Source: Flavivirga eckloniae (lineage in GTDB: Bacteria > Bacteroidota > Bacteroidia > Flavobacteriales > Flavobacteriaceae). From it: DNA of 64,000 bases. The stretch is from assembly GCF_002886045.1 (NCBI RefSeq), contig NZ_CP025791.1, forward strand, positions 496,001 through 560,000, written 5' to 3'. Of this stretch, positions 44,729 through 54,336 are shown one piece after another. The position numbers were made by a program, and so were the translations under genes. Under the pieces are notes generated by a model. The model saw nothing but the letters and a program-made list of their open reading frames with translations, had not been told where the DNA came from and did no database searches. Positions within the stretch are counted from its first letter, which is position 1. Every line of letters starts with the position of its first letter.

Positions 44729-47266
44729 ATGAAAAACAATATTATGTTAATGCTGTTGGTGTATTGCACCATGAGCATTTCTCTTTTTGCACAAAAAAGT
44801 AATAAAGAGCTCGCCAATGAATACCTGAACCTAAAAGGGGAAGTGATTTTTAGCTTCACAATCAACAACAAAGCAGAATTAAGCACTATTACAAAGGAAT
44901 TAGCTATTGTTCACTTTGATGAAAAGACCAATAGCGTTAAAGTAATGGCAAATAAAAATCAGTTTTCATCTTTTTTACAAAAAAACGTTGCTTTTACAGT
45001 CATTTCAGAAGATAACATCGTAGGGTATAGAACTATGACTTCTGATTTACCTATTAAAGCCACTACGTTTCCACTTACGGCATACCCAACATATGCTGAT
45101 TATGTAGCAATGATGAATGATTTTGCCACCAGTAATCCGTCCTTATGTAAAGTAGAAAATATTGGAGCTACAGGCGAAGGAGATAAATCACTACTATTTG
45201 TGAAATTATCAGATAATGTAAACCAAAATGAGCAAGAACCTCGGGTAATGTATACTTCCTCTATGCACGGTGATGAAATAGCAGGGTATCCTATGATGCT
45301 TAATCTTATTGACTATTTACTTGGAGCATACAAGAATACAAGTCATCCAAAACATATCGAGATCAAAAATCTTTTGGATAATAGTGAGGTTTGGATTAAT
45401 CCACTGGCAAATCCTGATGGTACGTATCGCAATAGTCCTAATAACACATCTGTCGCTAATGCTACCCGAGGAAATGCTAATAATGTAGATTTAAATAGGA
45501 ATTATCCTGATCCTGATGATGGTGCTCATCCTGATGGAAATACATATCAGACAGAGACCATTGCTTTTATGAATTTTGCAGATACTAAACATTTTGTATT
45601 ATCTGCTAATTTTCATGGAGGAATAGAATTAATCAATTACCCATGGGATACATATGCTGGAGCACATCCTGATGAGGATTATTTTCTACATATTTCTAAA
45701 GAATATAGAGATCACTGTCAGGCGAATAGTCCTTCCGGATATTTTGATGCATTAAATAACGGAATTACGAATGGTTATGCCTGGTATGAAGTACAAGGAG
45801 GAAGACAGGATTACCAGATATATAATCAGAAAGGGAGGGAAGTAACTGTTGAATTGTCAAACAATAAAGTGCCTGCTTCCAATCAATTAGTGAATTTTTG
45901 GAACTATAATAGAGATGCTCTTCTTGCATTTTTGAAACAAGTAAATTATGGTATCCATGGAGTAGTAACTGATGCAGTAACCAACCAACCGATACAAGCT
46001 AAAGTAACAGTTGTTGGTCGTGAGAGTTATGATTCCTGGACACCAACAGAATTACCAGAAGGAGATTATTACAGACCTATAAAGGCAGGAACTTACAATG
46101 TTTTGTATGAAGCAGAATGTTATGAATCCCTTACTTTAACAGGAGTAACAGTAGCAGACTATGCTGCGGTGATTAAAAACGTTCAATTAACACCTATAGG
46201 TGGAGTAGCACCAACAGGATTAACAGCATCAAATGTACAGCCTACTACAGCAACGTTAAGCTGGAGTGTTAATTCTGGAGCCACATATAATGTAAGGTAT
46301 CGCGTAATAGGAAGTTCGAATTGGACAACCTTATCTTCAAATACAAATACGATTAACATAACTGGGTTAATTGCTACAACTCAATATGAAGCTCAGGTAA
46401 GAAGCAATTGTGGAGGGGGAGCAAGTTCTCCTTATGGTCCCTTAATGAACTTTACAACTACGGATACCTCGATTACGTACTGTGCTTCTAAAGGAACTAA
46501 TGTAAGTGATGAGTATATAGATTATGTAGGGTTAGGTGGTATTACTAATACGACAGCTGCAAATGCAGGATATGGAGATTTCACCAATTTAGTAGCGAAT
46601 ATCGGAACCGGAACAAATACAATTGTAGTAAGTGCCGGTTTTACAAATGTGGCATACAGCGAATATTGGAGTGTTTGGATTGATTATAATCAGAATGGCA
46701 CCTTTGATACTGAAGAGCAGATTGTATCAAATTTGTCCAATAGTAGTGCTAATCAATCTTTTAATTTTGATGTTCCTGCTACAGCTTTATTAGGTAATAC
46801 AAGAATGCGTGTGTCTATGAAATATAGTACAGCGTCGGCGCCATGTGAAACTTTTACCTACGGAGAAGTAGAGGATTATAGTGTAAATATTAGTACCACC
46901 TTACTTTCTAAAGGAAACGAAGCTTCTTTGGTAAATGACTTTATATTGCATCCAAATCCGATAAAAGAAGCAGAGGATTATAGTGTAAATATTAGTACCA
47001 CCTTACTTTCTAAAGGAAATGAACCTTCTTTGATAAATGATTTTATATTGTATCCAAATCCGATAAAAGAAGGAGTGTTATTTATAAAAAACATGAATCA
47101 AAAAAATGTATCCTTCAGAATTGTTAATTATGTGGGGCAAACGATTATGAAAAATCAATTATCGGGAGATAAAATTAACGTAGCGCGTTTATCTAATGGG
47201 ATGTATTTTTTAGAAGTAAATACAAGCAACAAGACTATTACCAAAAAGTTTATTATAACTAAGTGA
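44729..47266 (+). CDS. Secreted M14 zinc carboxypeptidase with FN3, GEVED and T9SS domains
   Basis: 845 residues from ATG 44729; the longer frame starts with TTG 9 bp upstream. Signal peptide ends SLFAQ. M14 domain at about 115-400 with zinc ligands in SSMHGDEIAG (His180, Glu183), NPLANPDGTYR, VDLNRNYPDPDDG, ANFHGGIELINYPWD and the catalytic Glu region GREVTVELSN. Then a carboxypeptidase-regulatory-like domain (GIHGVVTDAVTNQPIQAKV), FN3 (APTGLTASNVQPTTATLSWS), a GEVED domain (SVWIDYNQNGTFD, YGEVEDYSV) and a C-terminal T9SS signal (LYPNPIKEGVLFIKN). A 34-residue piece is duplicated just before the signal. Likely exported for protein digestion outside the cell. Confidence 0.95.
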   Translation: MKNNIMLMLLVYCTMSISLFAQKSNKELANEYLNLKGEVIFSFTINNKAELSTITKELAIVHFDEKTNSVKVMANKNQFSSFLQKNVAFTVISEDNIVGYRTMTSDLPIKATTFPLTAYPTYADYVAMMNDFATSNPSLCKVENIGATGEGDKSLLFVKLSDNVNQNEQEPRVMYTSSMHGDEIAGYPMMLNLIDYLLGAYKNTSHPKHIEIKNLLDNSEVWINPLANPDGTYRNSPNNTSVANATRGNANNVDLNRNYPDPDDGAHPDGNTYQTETIAFMNFADTKHFVLSANFHGGIELINYPWDTYAGAHPDEDYFLHISKEYRDHCQANSPSGYFDALNNGITNGYAWYEVQGGRQDYQIYNQKGREVTVELSNNKVPASNQLVNFWNYNRDALLAFLKQVNYGIHGVVTDAVTNQPIQAKVTVVGRESYDSWTPTELPEGDYYRPIKAGTYNVLYEAECYESLTLTGVTVADYAAVIKNVQLTPIGGVAPTGLTASNVQPTTATLSWSVNSGATYNVRYRVIGSSNWTTLSSNTNTINITGLIATTQYEAQVRSNCGGGASSPYGPLMNFTTTDTSITYCASKGTNVSDEYIDYVGLGGITNTTAANAGYGDFTNLVANIGTGTNTIVVSAGFTNVAYSEYWSVWIDYNQNGTFDTEEQIVSNLSNSSANQSFNFDVPATALLGNTRMRVSMKYSTASAPCETFTYGEVEDYSVNISTTLLSKGNEASLVNDFILHPNPIKEAEDYSVNISTTLLSKGNEPSLINDFILYPNPIKEGVLFIKNMNQKNVSFRIVNYVGQTIMKNQLSGDKINVARLSNGMYFLEVNTSNKTITKKFIITK
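46871..47074 (+). repeat. 102-bp tandem duplication inside the M14 gene
   Basis: Units 46871-46972 and 46973-47074 differ at only a few positions and keep the frame. Each encodes EDYSVNISTTLLSKGNE, a linker and the first PNPIKE of the T9SS domain. The duplicate therefore repeats the junction between the GEVED domain and the sorting signal. Confidence 0.93.
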
Positions 47267-47283
47267 TTTTTATATGTAAAATA

Positions 47284-47322
47284 GAAGCTTCCGGAAGATT
47301 TATCTTTCGGAAGCTTTTTTTT
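47284..47322 (+). terminator. Terminator after the M14 gene
   Basis: GAAGCTTCCG pairs with CGGAAGCTT around an AT-rich loop and is followed by a run of eight T. It lies 18 bp after the stop. Confidence 0.9.
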
Positions 47323-47496
47323 GATTGAACCTGTTCGGTTTTTAGATTGAAGTACACCGCTACTGCTAGTTTAAAAACTAGTGGAGACAAGAGTAAGCAA
47401 AAACAATTAATTCATTTTAATTTAGATTAATATCTGTATTTAAATTCCTGCCTTCACTTCAACTACGCTCAGTGACCATGTAGGAATTCATCACCC

Positions 47497-47603
47497 TGCT
47501 AGCGCGAGCATCTTGCTCGTGCCGTTAAAGATTTGCTTTAAAATATCAAAATCAATACTATTTCTTACTCATGCCTTCACGAGCATGACGCTCGCGCTAG
47601 CAA
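47497..47603. repeat. REP-like hairpin element, copy 2, next to the RAYT gene
   Basis: Outer arms GCTAGCGCGAGCATCTTGCTCGTG-type (24 bp, two mismatches) and complement enclose about 60 bp. The end is 16 bp from the transposase stop codon. The same sequence with shorter arms occurs at 40363-40471. Position and structure fit a REP/BIME substrate of the adjacent transposase. It occupies part of the 352-bp gap 47267-47618; the rest holds the M14 terminator and a short ACTAGTGGAGACAAG repeat near 47376. Confidence 0.85.
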
Positions 47604-47618
47604 AATATTAGTTTAAGA

Positions 47619-48161
47619 TCATATATCAATTTTCAAAATAGTTTGATCTTCTTGATAATTTCTTGCACTGCTATATTTCCAATCGATTGGATTCGTAACA
47701 AAACCTGCTTCAACAGGGTTATTATGAATATAATCTATCTTTTGCTGCACTACTTTATCACTCCATAATTCAATTGGTTTATTATGCTGTTGCCAAAATT
47801 GACGTCGTTTTACATTACTTTTTTTCTTTCCTGCTCGTTCCATCATCCACAATAGCCATTCTTTTCTACTTTCTTGCGAATTTTCTTCTATAGTTTTTAT
47901 TAATTTCCGAGCAGTAAAACCTTTAAAATCTCTAATCAACCCTGACGGATCTTCATTTTTAGAACGAAATATTAAATGAACATGACTTGGCATAAAACAA
48001 TAGGCAAACACTTCCATTCCTTTTTCTGCTCTACAATAATTTATACTTTCTTCTAAAACATTAAAATAAATTTGACGAATAAAAACATCTAACCAGTAAA
48101 CCGTTGCAAAACTTATAAAATATGCGCCTTGTTTGTTATGGAATTTATATTTTCTACTCAT
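47619..48161 (-). CDS. REP-associated tyrosine transposase (RAYT, IS200-like Y1)
   Basis: 180 residues from ATG 48159-48161 (MSRKYKFHNKQGAYFISFATV); an upstream TTG would add nine residues outside the family. The HUH motif is in FMPSHVHLIFR, and the conserved QQKIDYIHNNPVEAGFV segment is present, with SARNYQ at the end. These single-strand transposases are usually domesticated, non-autonomous for themselves, and act on nearby REP hairpins. It lies between the two yifB copies with a REP-like element directly 3'. Confidence 0.92.
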   Translation of the reverse strand: MSRKYKFHNKQGAYFISFATVYWLDVFIRQIYFNVLEESINYCRAEKGMEVFAYCFMPSHVHLIFRSKNEDPSGLIRDFKGFTARKLIKTIEENSQESRKEWLLWMMERAGKKKSNVKRRQFWQQHNKPIELWSDKVVQQKIDYIHNNPVEAGFVTNPIDWKYSSARNYQEDQTILKIDI

Positions 48162-48286
48162 AAAACTATATTTCTTTTCTAATATCAAGAGCTCGACATT
48201 CGAACTAGCTGTTGCTCCTTATAAACACTAATATTAAAAGATTCCTGCCTTACTGAAACAAGTTCAGCATACAACGCTGGAATTCA

Positions 48287-49822
48287 TCACCCCAACCACC
48301 CCTCACGATCCAAACTCCTATATTGAATCGCCTCACTAATATGCGAACCATTAACGCCTTCTACGCCCTCCAAATCTGCAATAGTCCTAGAAACTTTTAA
48401 AATTCTATCATAAGCGCGTGCAGATAAATTCAAGCGCTCCATAGCTGTTTTTAATAATTCTTTAGAAGCTTCATCCAACAAACAATACTTCCTAATTTGC
48501 TTAGTATTCATTTGCGCATTATAATGCACAACATCAGATTCTTTAAAACGATCGGTTTGAATTTCTCTGGCTTTGGTAACCCGCTTTCTAATATCTACCG
48601 AGGTTTCTCCTTTTCTATCATCAGACAACTTATCAAAAGGAACAGGAGTGACTTCAATATGAATATCGATGCGATCTAATAACGGCCCTGATATTTTGCT
48701 TAAATAGCGTTGCATTTCTGCCGGACTTGAGGTTACAGGTGCATTAGTGTCATTAAAATAACCTCCAGGGCTTGGGTTCATACTTGCCACTAACATAAAC
48801 GATGATGGATAAGTTACTGTAAACTTTGCACGTGAAATCGTCACTTCTCTATCTTCCAACGGCTGTCGCAATACCTCTAAAACACCTCGCTTAAATTCTG
48901 GCAATTCATCTAAAAACAACACACCATTATGAGATAAAGAGATTTCCCCGGGTTGTGGAAATGCACCACCACCTACGAGTGCTACGTCAGAAATTGTATG
49001 ATGAGGACTCCTAAACGGACGTTGAGCCATTAGTCCGGAATCTTTTATTCGCCCCACCACCGAATGTATCTTAGTTGTTTCTAAAGCTTCATGCAAGGTC
49101 ATTGGTGGTAAAATACTAGGCAAGCGCTTCGCTAACATAGTTTTACCAGCTCCCGGAGGACCTATTAAAATAATATTATGTCCACCAGCCGCTGCAATTT
49201 CCATACAGCGTTTAATACCTTCCTGACCTTTAACATCGGAAAAGTCGAATTCCGGAAACTCCAAGTTTTTATAAAATTCCTCACGAGTATTGATAATGGT
49301 TTGTTCAAGTGGTTCTCCTTTATCAAAATAATTTATAACTTGTTTAATGGTTTCTACACCATAAACTTCCAATCCATCTACAATGGCAGCTTCTTTAGCA
49401 TTGGCTGCCGGTAAAATAAAACCTTTAAAACCTTCTTCTCGTGCCTTAACCGCTATAGGCAAAGCGCCTTTTATGGGTTGTAAACTTCCATCAAGGGAAA
49501 GTTCCCCCATGATTAAATATTTCTCTAAAGTTTCAGCCTGAATTTGTTTTGAGGCAGCAAGAATTCCGATGGCTAAAGTAAGGTCGTATGCACTTCCTTC
49601 CTTTCGTAAATCGGCTGGCGCCATATTTATGGTGATCTTTTTTCCGGGGATTTTATAACCATTGTTTTGGAGAGCTGCTGCAATACGATAATTACTTTCT
49701 TTAATGGCATTATCTGGCAATCCGACTAAATGGTAACCTATTCCAGAATCTACATTTACCTCAACGGTTATTGTTGTGGCTTCTACGCCGAAAACGGCAC
49801 TTCCGAAGACTTTTTTGAGCAT
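48287..49822 (-). CDS. YifB/ComM family Mg-chelatase-like AAA ATPase
   Basis: 511 residues, full length. N-terminal ChlI domain (GSAVFGVEATTITVEVNVDSG, AYDLTLAIGILAAS), AAA core with Walker A GPPGAGKTMLAKRLP and Walker [11 protein letters not shown], and a C-terminal Mg-chelatase domain ([23 protein letters not shown]). ComM, its best-studied relative, is a hexameric helicase that aids branch migration during natural transformation. A damaged second copy of its 3' half lies 5 kb away in the same orientation, making this gene one edge of an island. Confidence 0.95.
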   Translation of the reverse strand: MLKKVFGSAVFGVEATTITVEVNVDSGIGYHLVGLPDNAIKESNYRIAAALQNNGYKIPGKKITINMAPADLRKEGSAYDLTLAIGILAASKQIQAETLEKYLIMGELSLDGSLQPIKGALPIAVKAREEGFKGFILPAANAKEAAIVDGLEVYGVETIKQVINYFDKGEPLEQTIINTREEFYKNLEFPEFDFSDVKGQEGIKRCMEIAAAGGHNIILIGPPGAGKTMLAKRLPSILPPMTLHEALETTKIHSVVGRIKDSGLMAQRPFRSPHHTISDVALVGGGAFPQPGEISLSHNGVLFLDELPEFKRGVLEVLRQPLEDREVTISRAKFTVTYPSSFMLVASMNPSPGGYFNDTNAPVTSSPAEMQRYLSKISGPLLDRIDIHIEVTPVPFDKLSDDRKGETSVDIRKRVTKAREIQTDRFKESDVVHYNAQMNTKQIRKYCLLDEASKELLKTAMERLNLSARAYDRILKVSRTIADLEGVEGVNGSHISEAIQYRSLDREGWLG

Positions 49823-49991
49823 ACAATAATTCTATTAACGGCTAAATGTAGGAAAATTAACCTAAATATAAAATTCAGATATTTTTTAATCCATCAGGTT
49901 TTATTTTTACCGCATTAGAATTAGTATTATACTAAAGAATAATACCAGATACTTTCGAAGTATTTAAAATAGTTATGACACTATTGGGTTA

Positions 49992-51524
49992 TTATTTTAC
50001 TATAACTTTTTTAGTAGTTTTCCCTTTATTTGTTATAATTTCTACAAAGTAAGTTCCTTTTGCAAGTGTAGAAACGTCTATTAGGTCTGTTGTTGATACT
50101 TTTACCAAAGTACCTAAAACCGTGTAGATAGCTGCTTGTTTTAACCTCAAGTTTTCTTTAAAAGTAATTTGCAAAGTATTAGATACAGGGTTTGTATAAA
50201 AACCAACCTGTTCTTCCTTCATAAAATTATCACTGGATAAAACATTATTTAAATCAAATACACGCACATGGCCTGAAGAAACACCATTACCATCATTAAG
50301 TCGTGCTCCAATGGCTACGACTGAACCATCTGCAGATATAGAAACACTTCCTTCTGAATTATCATCATCACTAGCATCACCAGATGCTTCCTCAACAATA
50401 CTATTTCCCATTTTAACCCAACCTGTAGGGATATCTCTATATTTATACACTTGTACATAACCTGAACGAGAAGCACTATAATCTCTACTTCCTGGTGCTC
50501 CAATTGCCACTACAGTTCCATCTGCAGATAAAGAAACACTAGTACCTAATTCTTCATATATTGACTCCCCTACTATATCACTTCCTACTTGAACCCATCC
50601 TAAAGAAGATCCCATATCTCTATAGATACGCACATGTCCAGAACGTTTAGGATGTCCATCAATGTTATAATATCGTGCGCCAATAGCCACCACTTTCCCA
50701 TCTGCTGATAAAGAAACACTTCCTCCTGATTCATTTACAGCAGATTCACCATCAATATCATTCCCCACTTGCACCCATCCTAAAGGAGTTCCCATATCTT
50801 TATATACACGTACATGACCTGAAGAAATACCGTTATCATCACTCCCTCGTGTACCAATAGCCACTACTTTACCATCAGCGGATATAGAAACACTATCTCC
50901 TGATCCATCACCTTCTGTTTCCCCATCAATGTCGCTACCTATTTGAATCCACCCCAAAGATGTTCCCATATCTTTATACACACGTACATGACCAGAAGTT
51001 AGCCCATTACCATCATTATATCGAGCAGCTATGGCTACAACTGCCCCATCGGCAGATAAAGAGACACTGTCTCCTGAAAAATCCAATGCTGATTCACCGT
51101 CAATATCGTCACCCACTTGAATCCATCCCAAAGGAGTTCCCATATCTTTATACACTCGTACATGCCCTAAAAATGTACCATTACCGTTATTAAATCTTGC
51201 ACCAATGGCCACCACTTTACCGTCGGCAGACAAAGAAACACTTCCTCCAGATTCATCACCTTCTGCTTCTCCATCAATATCACTGCCTACTTGAACCCAC
51301 CCCATGGTTGAACCCATATTTCTATAAACACGAACATGTCCCGAAGAAACACCATTACCATCATTAAGTCGTGCTCCAATAGCCACTACTTTACCATCGG
51401 CAGATAAAGAAACACTGTCTCCTGATTCATCACCTCTGGCTTCCCCATCAATATCAACACCTATTTGTGTTTGCGATAGTATTGTAAAAGGTATCAATGC
51501 AATTAGTAATAAAATATTTTTCAT
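49992..51524 (-). CDS. Secreted seven-repeat beta-propeller protein with T9SS signal
   Basis: 510 residues. Signal peptide about 1-18. Seven successive repeats of 58-62 residues, each with SVSLSADGKVVAIGAR, SGHVRVYKDMG and GWVQVGSDIDGE variants, are followed by the T9SS type A domain (GFYTNPVSNTLQITF ... GTYFVEI). The repeat resembles FG-GAP/integrin-alpha-type blades, and seven blades would close one propeller. Binding partner unknown. DNA-level similarity between repeats is high enough to allow slippage. Confidence 0.9.
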   Translation of the reverse strand: MKNILLLIALIPFTILSQTQIGVDIDGEARGDESGDSVSLSADGKVVAIGARLNDGNGVSSGHVRVYRNMGSTMGWVQVGSDIDGEAEGDESGGSVSLSADGKVVAIGARFNNGNGTFLGHVRVYKDMGTPLGWIQVGDDIDGESALDFSGDSVSLSADGAVVAIAARYNDGNGLTSGHVRVYKDMGTSLGWIQIGSDIDGETEGDGSGDSVSISADGKVVAIGTRGSDDNGISSGHVRVYKDMGTPLGWVQVGNDIDGESAVNESGGSVSLSADGKVVAIGARYYNIDGHPKRSGHVRIYRDMGSSLGWVQVGSDIVGESIYEELGTSVSLSADGTVVAIGAPGSRDYSASRSGYVQVYKYRDIPTGWVKMGNSIVEEASGDASDDDNSEGSVSISADGSVVAIGARLNDGNGVSSGHVRVFDLNNVLSSDNFMKEEQVGFYTNPVSNTLQITFKENLRLKQAAIYTVLGTLVKVSTTDLIDVSTLAKGTYFVEIITNKGKTTKKVIVK

Positions 51525-51753
51525 ATATTTTTTTGATGTTTTTCTAATTTAGAAGCTGTCATAAAGTTGGTACGAAAATACCTTTTCTTGTATGATTTTA
51601 AGCAAGTATTTTGCTTTTATTTTACCACAAAAATTCCTGAATTCTCATTAAAATTAATATTGGTAATTTTTGGATTCCAAACCGTAAACAAAACTTCCAA
51701 AAGCTTTTTTAAGTATGTAATTGTTTTCCAACTGTTAAGAAACTAAAACGCAC

Positions 51754-51784
51754 AAAAATGCCACCATGCAAAACATGATGGCAT
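51754..51784 (-). terminator. Terminator after the GH16 gene
   Basis: ATGCCACCATG / CATGATGGCAT hairpin (one G-T pair), followed on the minus strand by TTTTTG. It is 31 bp beyond the GH16 stop. The remaining 230 bp up to 51525 show nothing. Confidence 0.85.
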
Positions 51785-51814
51785 AAATCATTCACTTACC
51801 CATTTACAAACAAA

Positions 51815-54292
51815 CTACAGAAAGGTCATTAATAATGATTTCGTTTCTCCTGAAGACATGCTTTTAACATTAATCATATAAATTCCAGGTTCTCGGAATA
51901 TATTGGATTTTAATTTCAATTTCTTCGGACTTGCCTTTTTGTTGTATAAAAGTCTTCCATGAATATCAAATATTCTGACTTGAACATCGCTATCGTATCT
52001 CCTTAAATCAACCGTAAAGGTACTTCCAGTAATTGGGTTGGGATAAGCTCTCAATACAGAAGTTAACGGATAAGTATCTTCCTGTTTTTTAAGCCTTTTA
52101 CTCGCTAACTCCGAATTATAGGTTATAACTAACTGAGGTTCTGTAGCGCTATTTTCTTTAGAAGCAAAAGCCACATCATCACTACCGCTCGATGCTGTAA
52201 GAATTAAACTCACATTACCACCACCACTCAACGAACTGGTATTTAAGTCCCAAGTATAAGTATTTCCCGGGTTAAATGGACCTTGCTTGGTTGCTAGTGT
52301 GCCACTGGACGAAGGTGCATTACTACCAGACACATTACTTTCTGTCCAATTATTACTATTTGCTAAGGCTGCCGAAATAGACAACGATCCATTACCCGCA
52401 TCGGAATTACAGGTCATTTTTAATTGAGCCGACGTAATCGAACCATTAATGCCACTCAAGTCATACTGCAAATAGCCTATTCTAGCCCTGCTTGTATTTT
52501 CCACCCGAATAAGGTTATTGTTATTATTCGAACCATTCTGAGTATAGGCATCATGTATCGGTGATAGTGTTACTGTTTGTGACCCTCCGCCAGGAGAATC
52601 GACAGACAAGTTAATCCTAAACCTATAATTTCTTGTCAGGTTTGTTAGGGTGCTCAATCCACCTGTAGGGGCTGCACCTTCTGAGACACTGGCTGAGTTA
52701 CCACTGGCTGAGCCACCGCTATACCAAATCTCGTCTGCGGGACTATTGGAGTCGAATGGTATTACCGATCCTATGCTTCCTCCAGAGCCATTAGCATTGG
52801 CATCCAAAAATCCTGGTGCGATGGTCTCTCCGTTAGCTAGGGTAATCTGCTTGGCTGTACCGGTATTGAATGCTACCGTGTTTTCACCTACATTATAGGC
52901 AGATGAGGCTCGAGATGTCCCTACTGCTAACACTGTGAAATTGTTATCGGAATTTACCTTTACTACAAATGGGGTAACGGGGTCGGCTTTCCTGTTGGCA
53001 TAGAATACAAATTCGTCTACGTTTAGGGTCTGGCTCGCTCCTGTATTGTTCGTATATGTTTCTGATTCATTGATGACCAAATTAGACTTCCAACCGTCTA
53101 TCCCTGCATTGGTATTGGTTGGATTTCCTATAGAAATACCACCTCCGGGAGGAGCATTCGATACCGTAACTGTAGTGGTGTCTGTAAATCCACCATCTGC
53201 TGCTGTTACGGTAATGGTTGCTGTTCCTGCCGATACTCCAGTTACGACTCCGTTAGAATTAACGGTTGCTACTGACGTATTGTTCGAAGACCATGATACC
53301 GATTTATTGGTTGCGTTTGAAGGTGATACGGTTTCATTTAACGGCTCTGTTTCACCTACGTTCATTGATACCGCGGATGGTGAAACTGATACACCCGTTA
53401 CTGCTACAGGACTACCATCATCAGGGACTAACGTCCAAACCCTTACCCAATCATAGTATGACGTGTTTCTCGTAGGGTCTGTAAGCGATGCATCGGTAGG
53501 CCGCTGTTCCCAAGTGTACGTTTCGGTTACCATACATATAAACATACCTCGATTAAAAGGCGTCGATGTTTTATCTGTTCTAAACTGCACGGTTTCTCCT
53601 TCTTGATCATCAAGGTAAAATGTCACTTCATTAGCATCTTTCCACCAAGCACCATAGGTATGAAATCCTTCGTCGCTTTGCTGATTAGATCCGTTAGGAG
53701 CTTTTATAGGTCCCGTAGTTGTGCCTCTGGAAAAGAACTGCTCGTTACCACCGCTACAATTTTTCCATCTAAAATGGGTGTTCGATTTCATATGCGTGGC
53801 AAAAACAGGGTTATTCGTAGCATCTCCAATCGTCTCGACAATATCTAACTCCTGACTATAACTATCTCCGCCACATCCTCCCGGTAAAGGTGCTTTTCTG
53901 TTTTCTAACCAGAACGTGGTTGACATTCTGGTGGAAGAAGCCTTTAATCGGCATTCGTAATAAGCGAATTTGGTGTTTTCGTTTACAGAAGTCACAGCTC
54001 CTCCGTAAATTTCATATCCATCAAAAGGTTGATTAAGAACACCGTTTGTAATTTTCATGTATCCATCTCCCACCGAAATTGAAGCAGGATTAAACCATGC
54101 AGGCCTCCTACCATTCCAGAAAGGATGTTCTTTTCTCCATTTGGTAAGGTCAAGGTTATTACCATTGAATTCATCTGAATATACTGCCGATAATTGCCAC
54201 TTATAACCCGGGGGCGCTGTTGGAGGATCTGCAAAACCCGTTTTACCAATTAAGAGTATACTTATAACTAGTATTAATTTTTTAATTTTCAT
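51815..54292 (-). CDS. GH16 beta-agarase/porphyranase-like enzyme with Big2, unknown and DNRLRE modules, T9SS cargo
   Basis: 825 residues. Signal peptide 1-21. The GH16 domain (about 30-290) has the catalytic motif ELDIVE (residues 148-153: Glu148 nucleophile, Asp150, Glu153 acid/base) in the ExDxxE form used by agarase, porphyranase and carrageenase branches, plus YYDWVRVW at the end. Then a Big2 Ig-like domain (about 297-380), an unrecognised module of about 170 residues ([19 protein letters not shown] ... [15 protein letters not shown]), a DNRLRE/CBM96-like domain ([29 protein letters not shown]) and the T9SS domain. It cuts an algal galactan at the cell surface or outside. The next gene upstream shares the accessory modules. 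Confidence 0.93.
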   Translation of the reverse strand: MKIKKLILVISILLIGKTGFADPPTAPPGYKWQLSAVYSDEFNGNNLDLTKWRKEHPFWNGRRPAWFNPASISVGDGYMKITNGVLNQPFDGYEIYGGAVTSVNENTKFAYYECRLKASSTRMSTTFWLENRKAPLPGGCGGDSYSQELDIVETIGDATNNPVFATHMKSNTHFRWKNCSGGNEQFFSRGTTTGPIKAPNGSNQQSDEGFHTYGAWWKDANEVTFYLDDQEGETVQFRTDKTSTPFNRGMFICMVTETYTWEQRPTDASLTDPTRNTSYYDWVRVWTLVPDDGSPVAVTGVSVSPSAVSMNVGETEPLNETVSPSNATNKSVSWSSNNTSVATVNSNGVVTGVSAGTATITVTAADGGFTDTTTVTVSNAPPGGGISIGNPTNTNAGIDGWKSNLVINESETYTNNTGASQTLNVDEFVFYANRKADPVTPFVVKVNSDNNFTVLAVGTSRASSAYNVGENTVAFNTGTAKQITLANGETIAPGFLDANANGSGGSIGSVIPFDSNSPADEIWYSGGSASGNSASVSEGAAPTGGLSTLTNLTRNYRFRINLSVDSPGGGSQTVTLSPIHDAYTQNGSNNNNNLIRVENTSRARIGYLQYDLSGINGSITSAQLKMTCNSDAGNGSLSISAALANSNNWTESNVSGSNAPSSSGTLATKQGPFNPGNTYTWDLNTSSLSGGGNVSLILTASSGSDDVAFASKENSATEPQLVITYNSELASKRLKKQEDTYPLTSVLRAYPNPITGSTFTVDLRRYDSDVQVRIFDIHGRLLYNKKASPKKLKLKSNIFREPGIYMINVKSMSSGETKSLLMTFL

Positions 54293-54336
54293 ATCGTAAC
54301 TATTTTATGTTTTATAAAGTTTCAGTTTTTGTTACT

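Noticed and set aside
49992-51524. CRISPR-like regular spacing
   Set aside because: The repeats are about 180 bp, in frame, and encode propeller blades; there are no short identical repeats with unique spacers.
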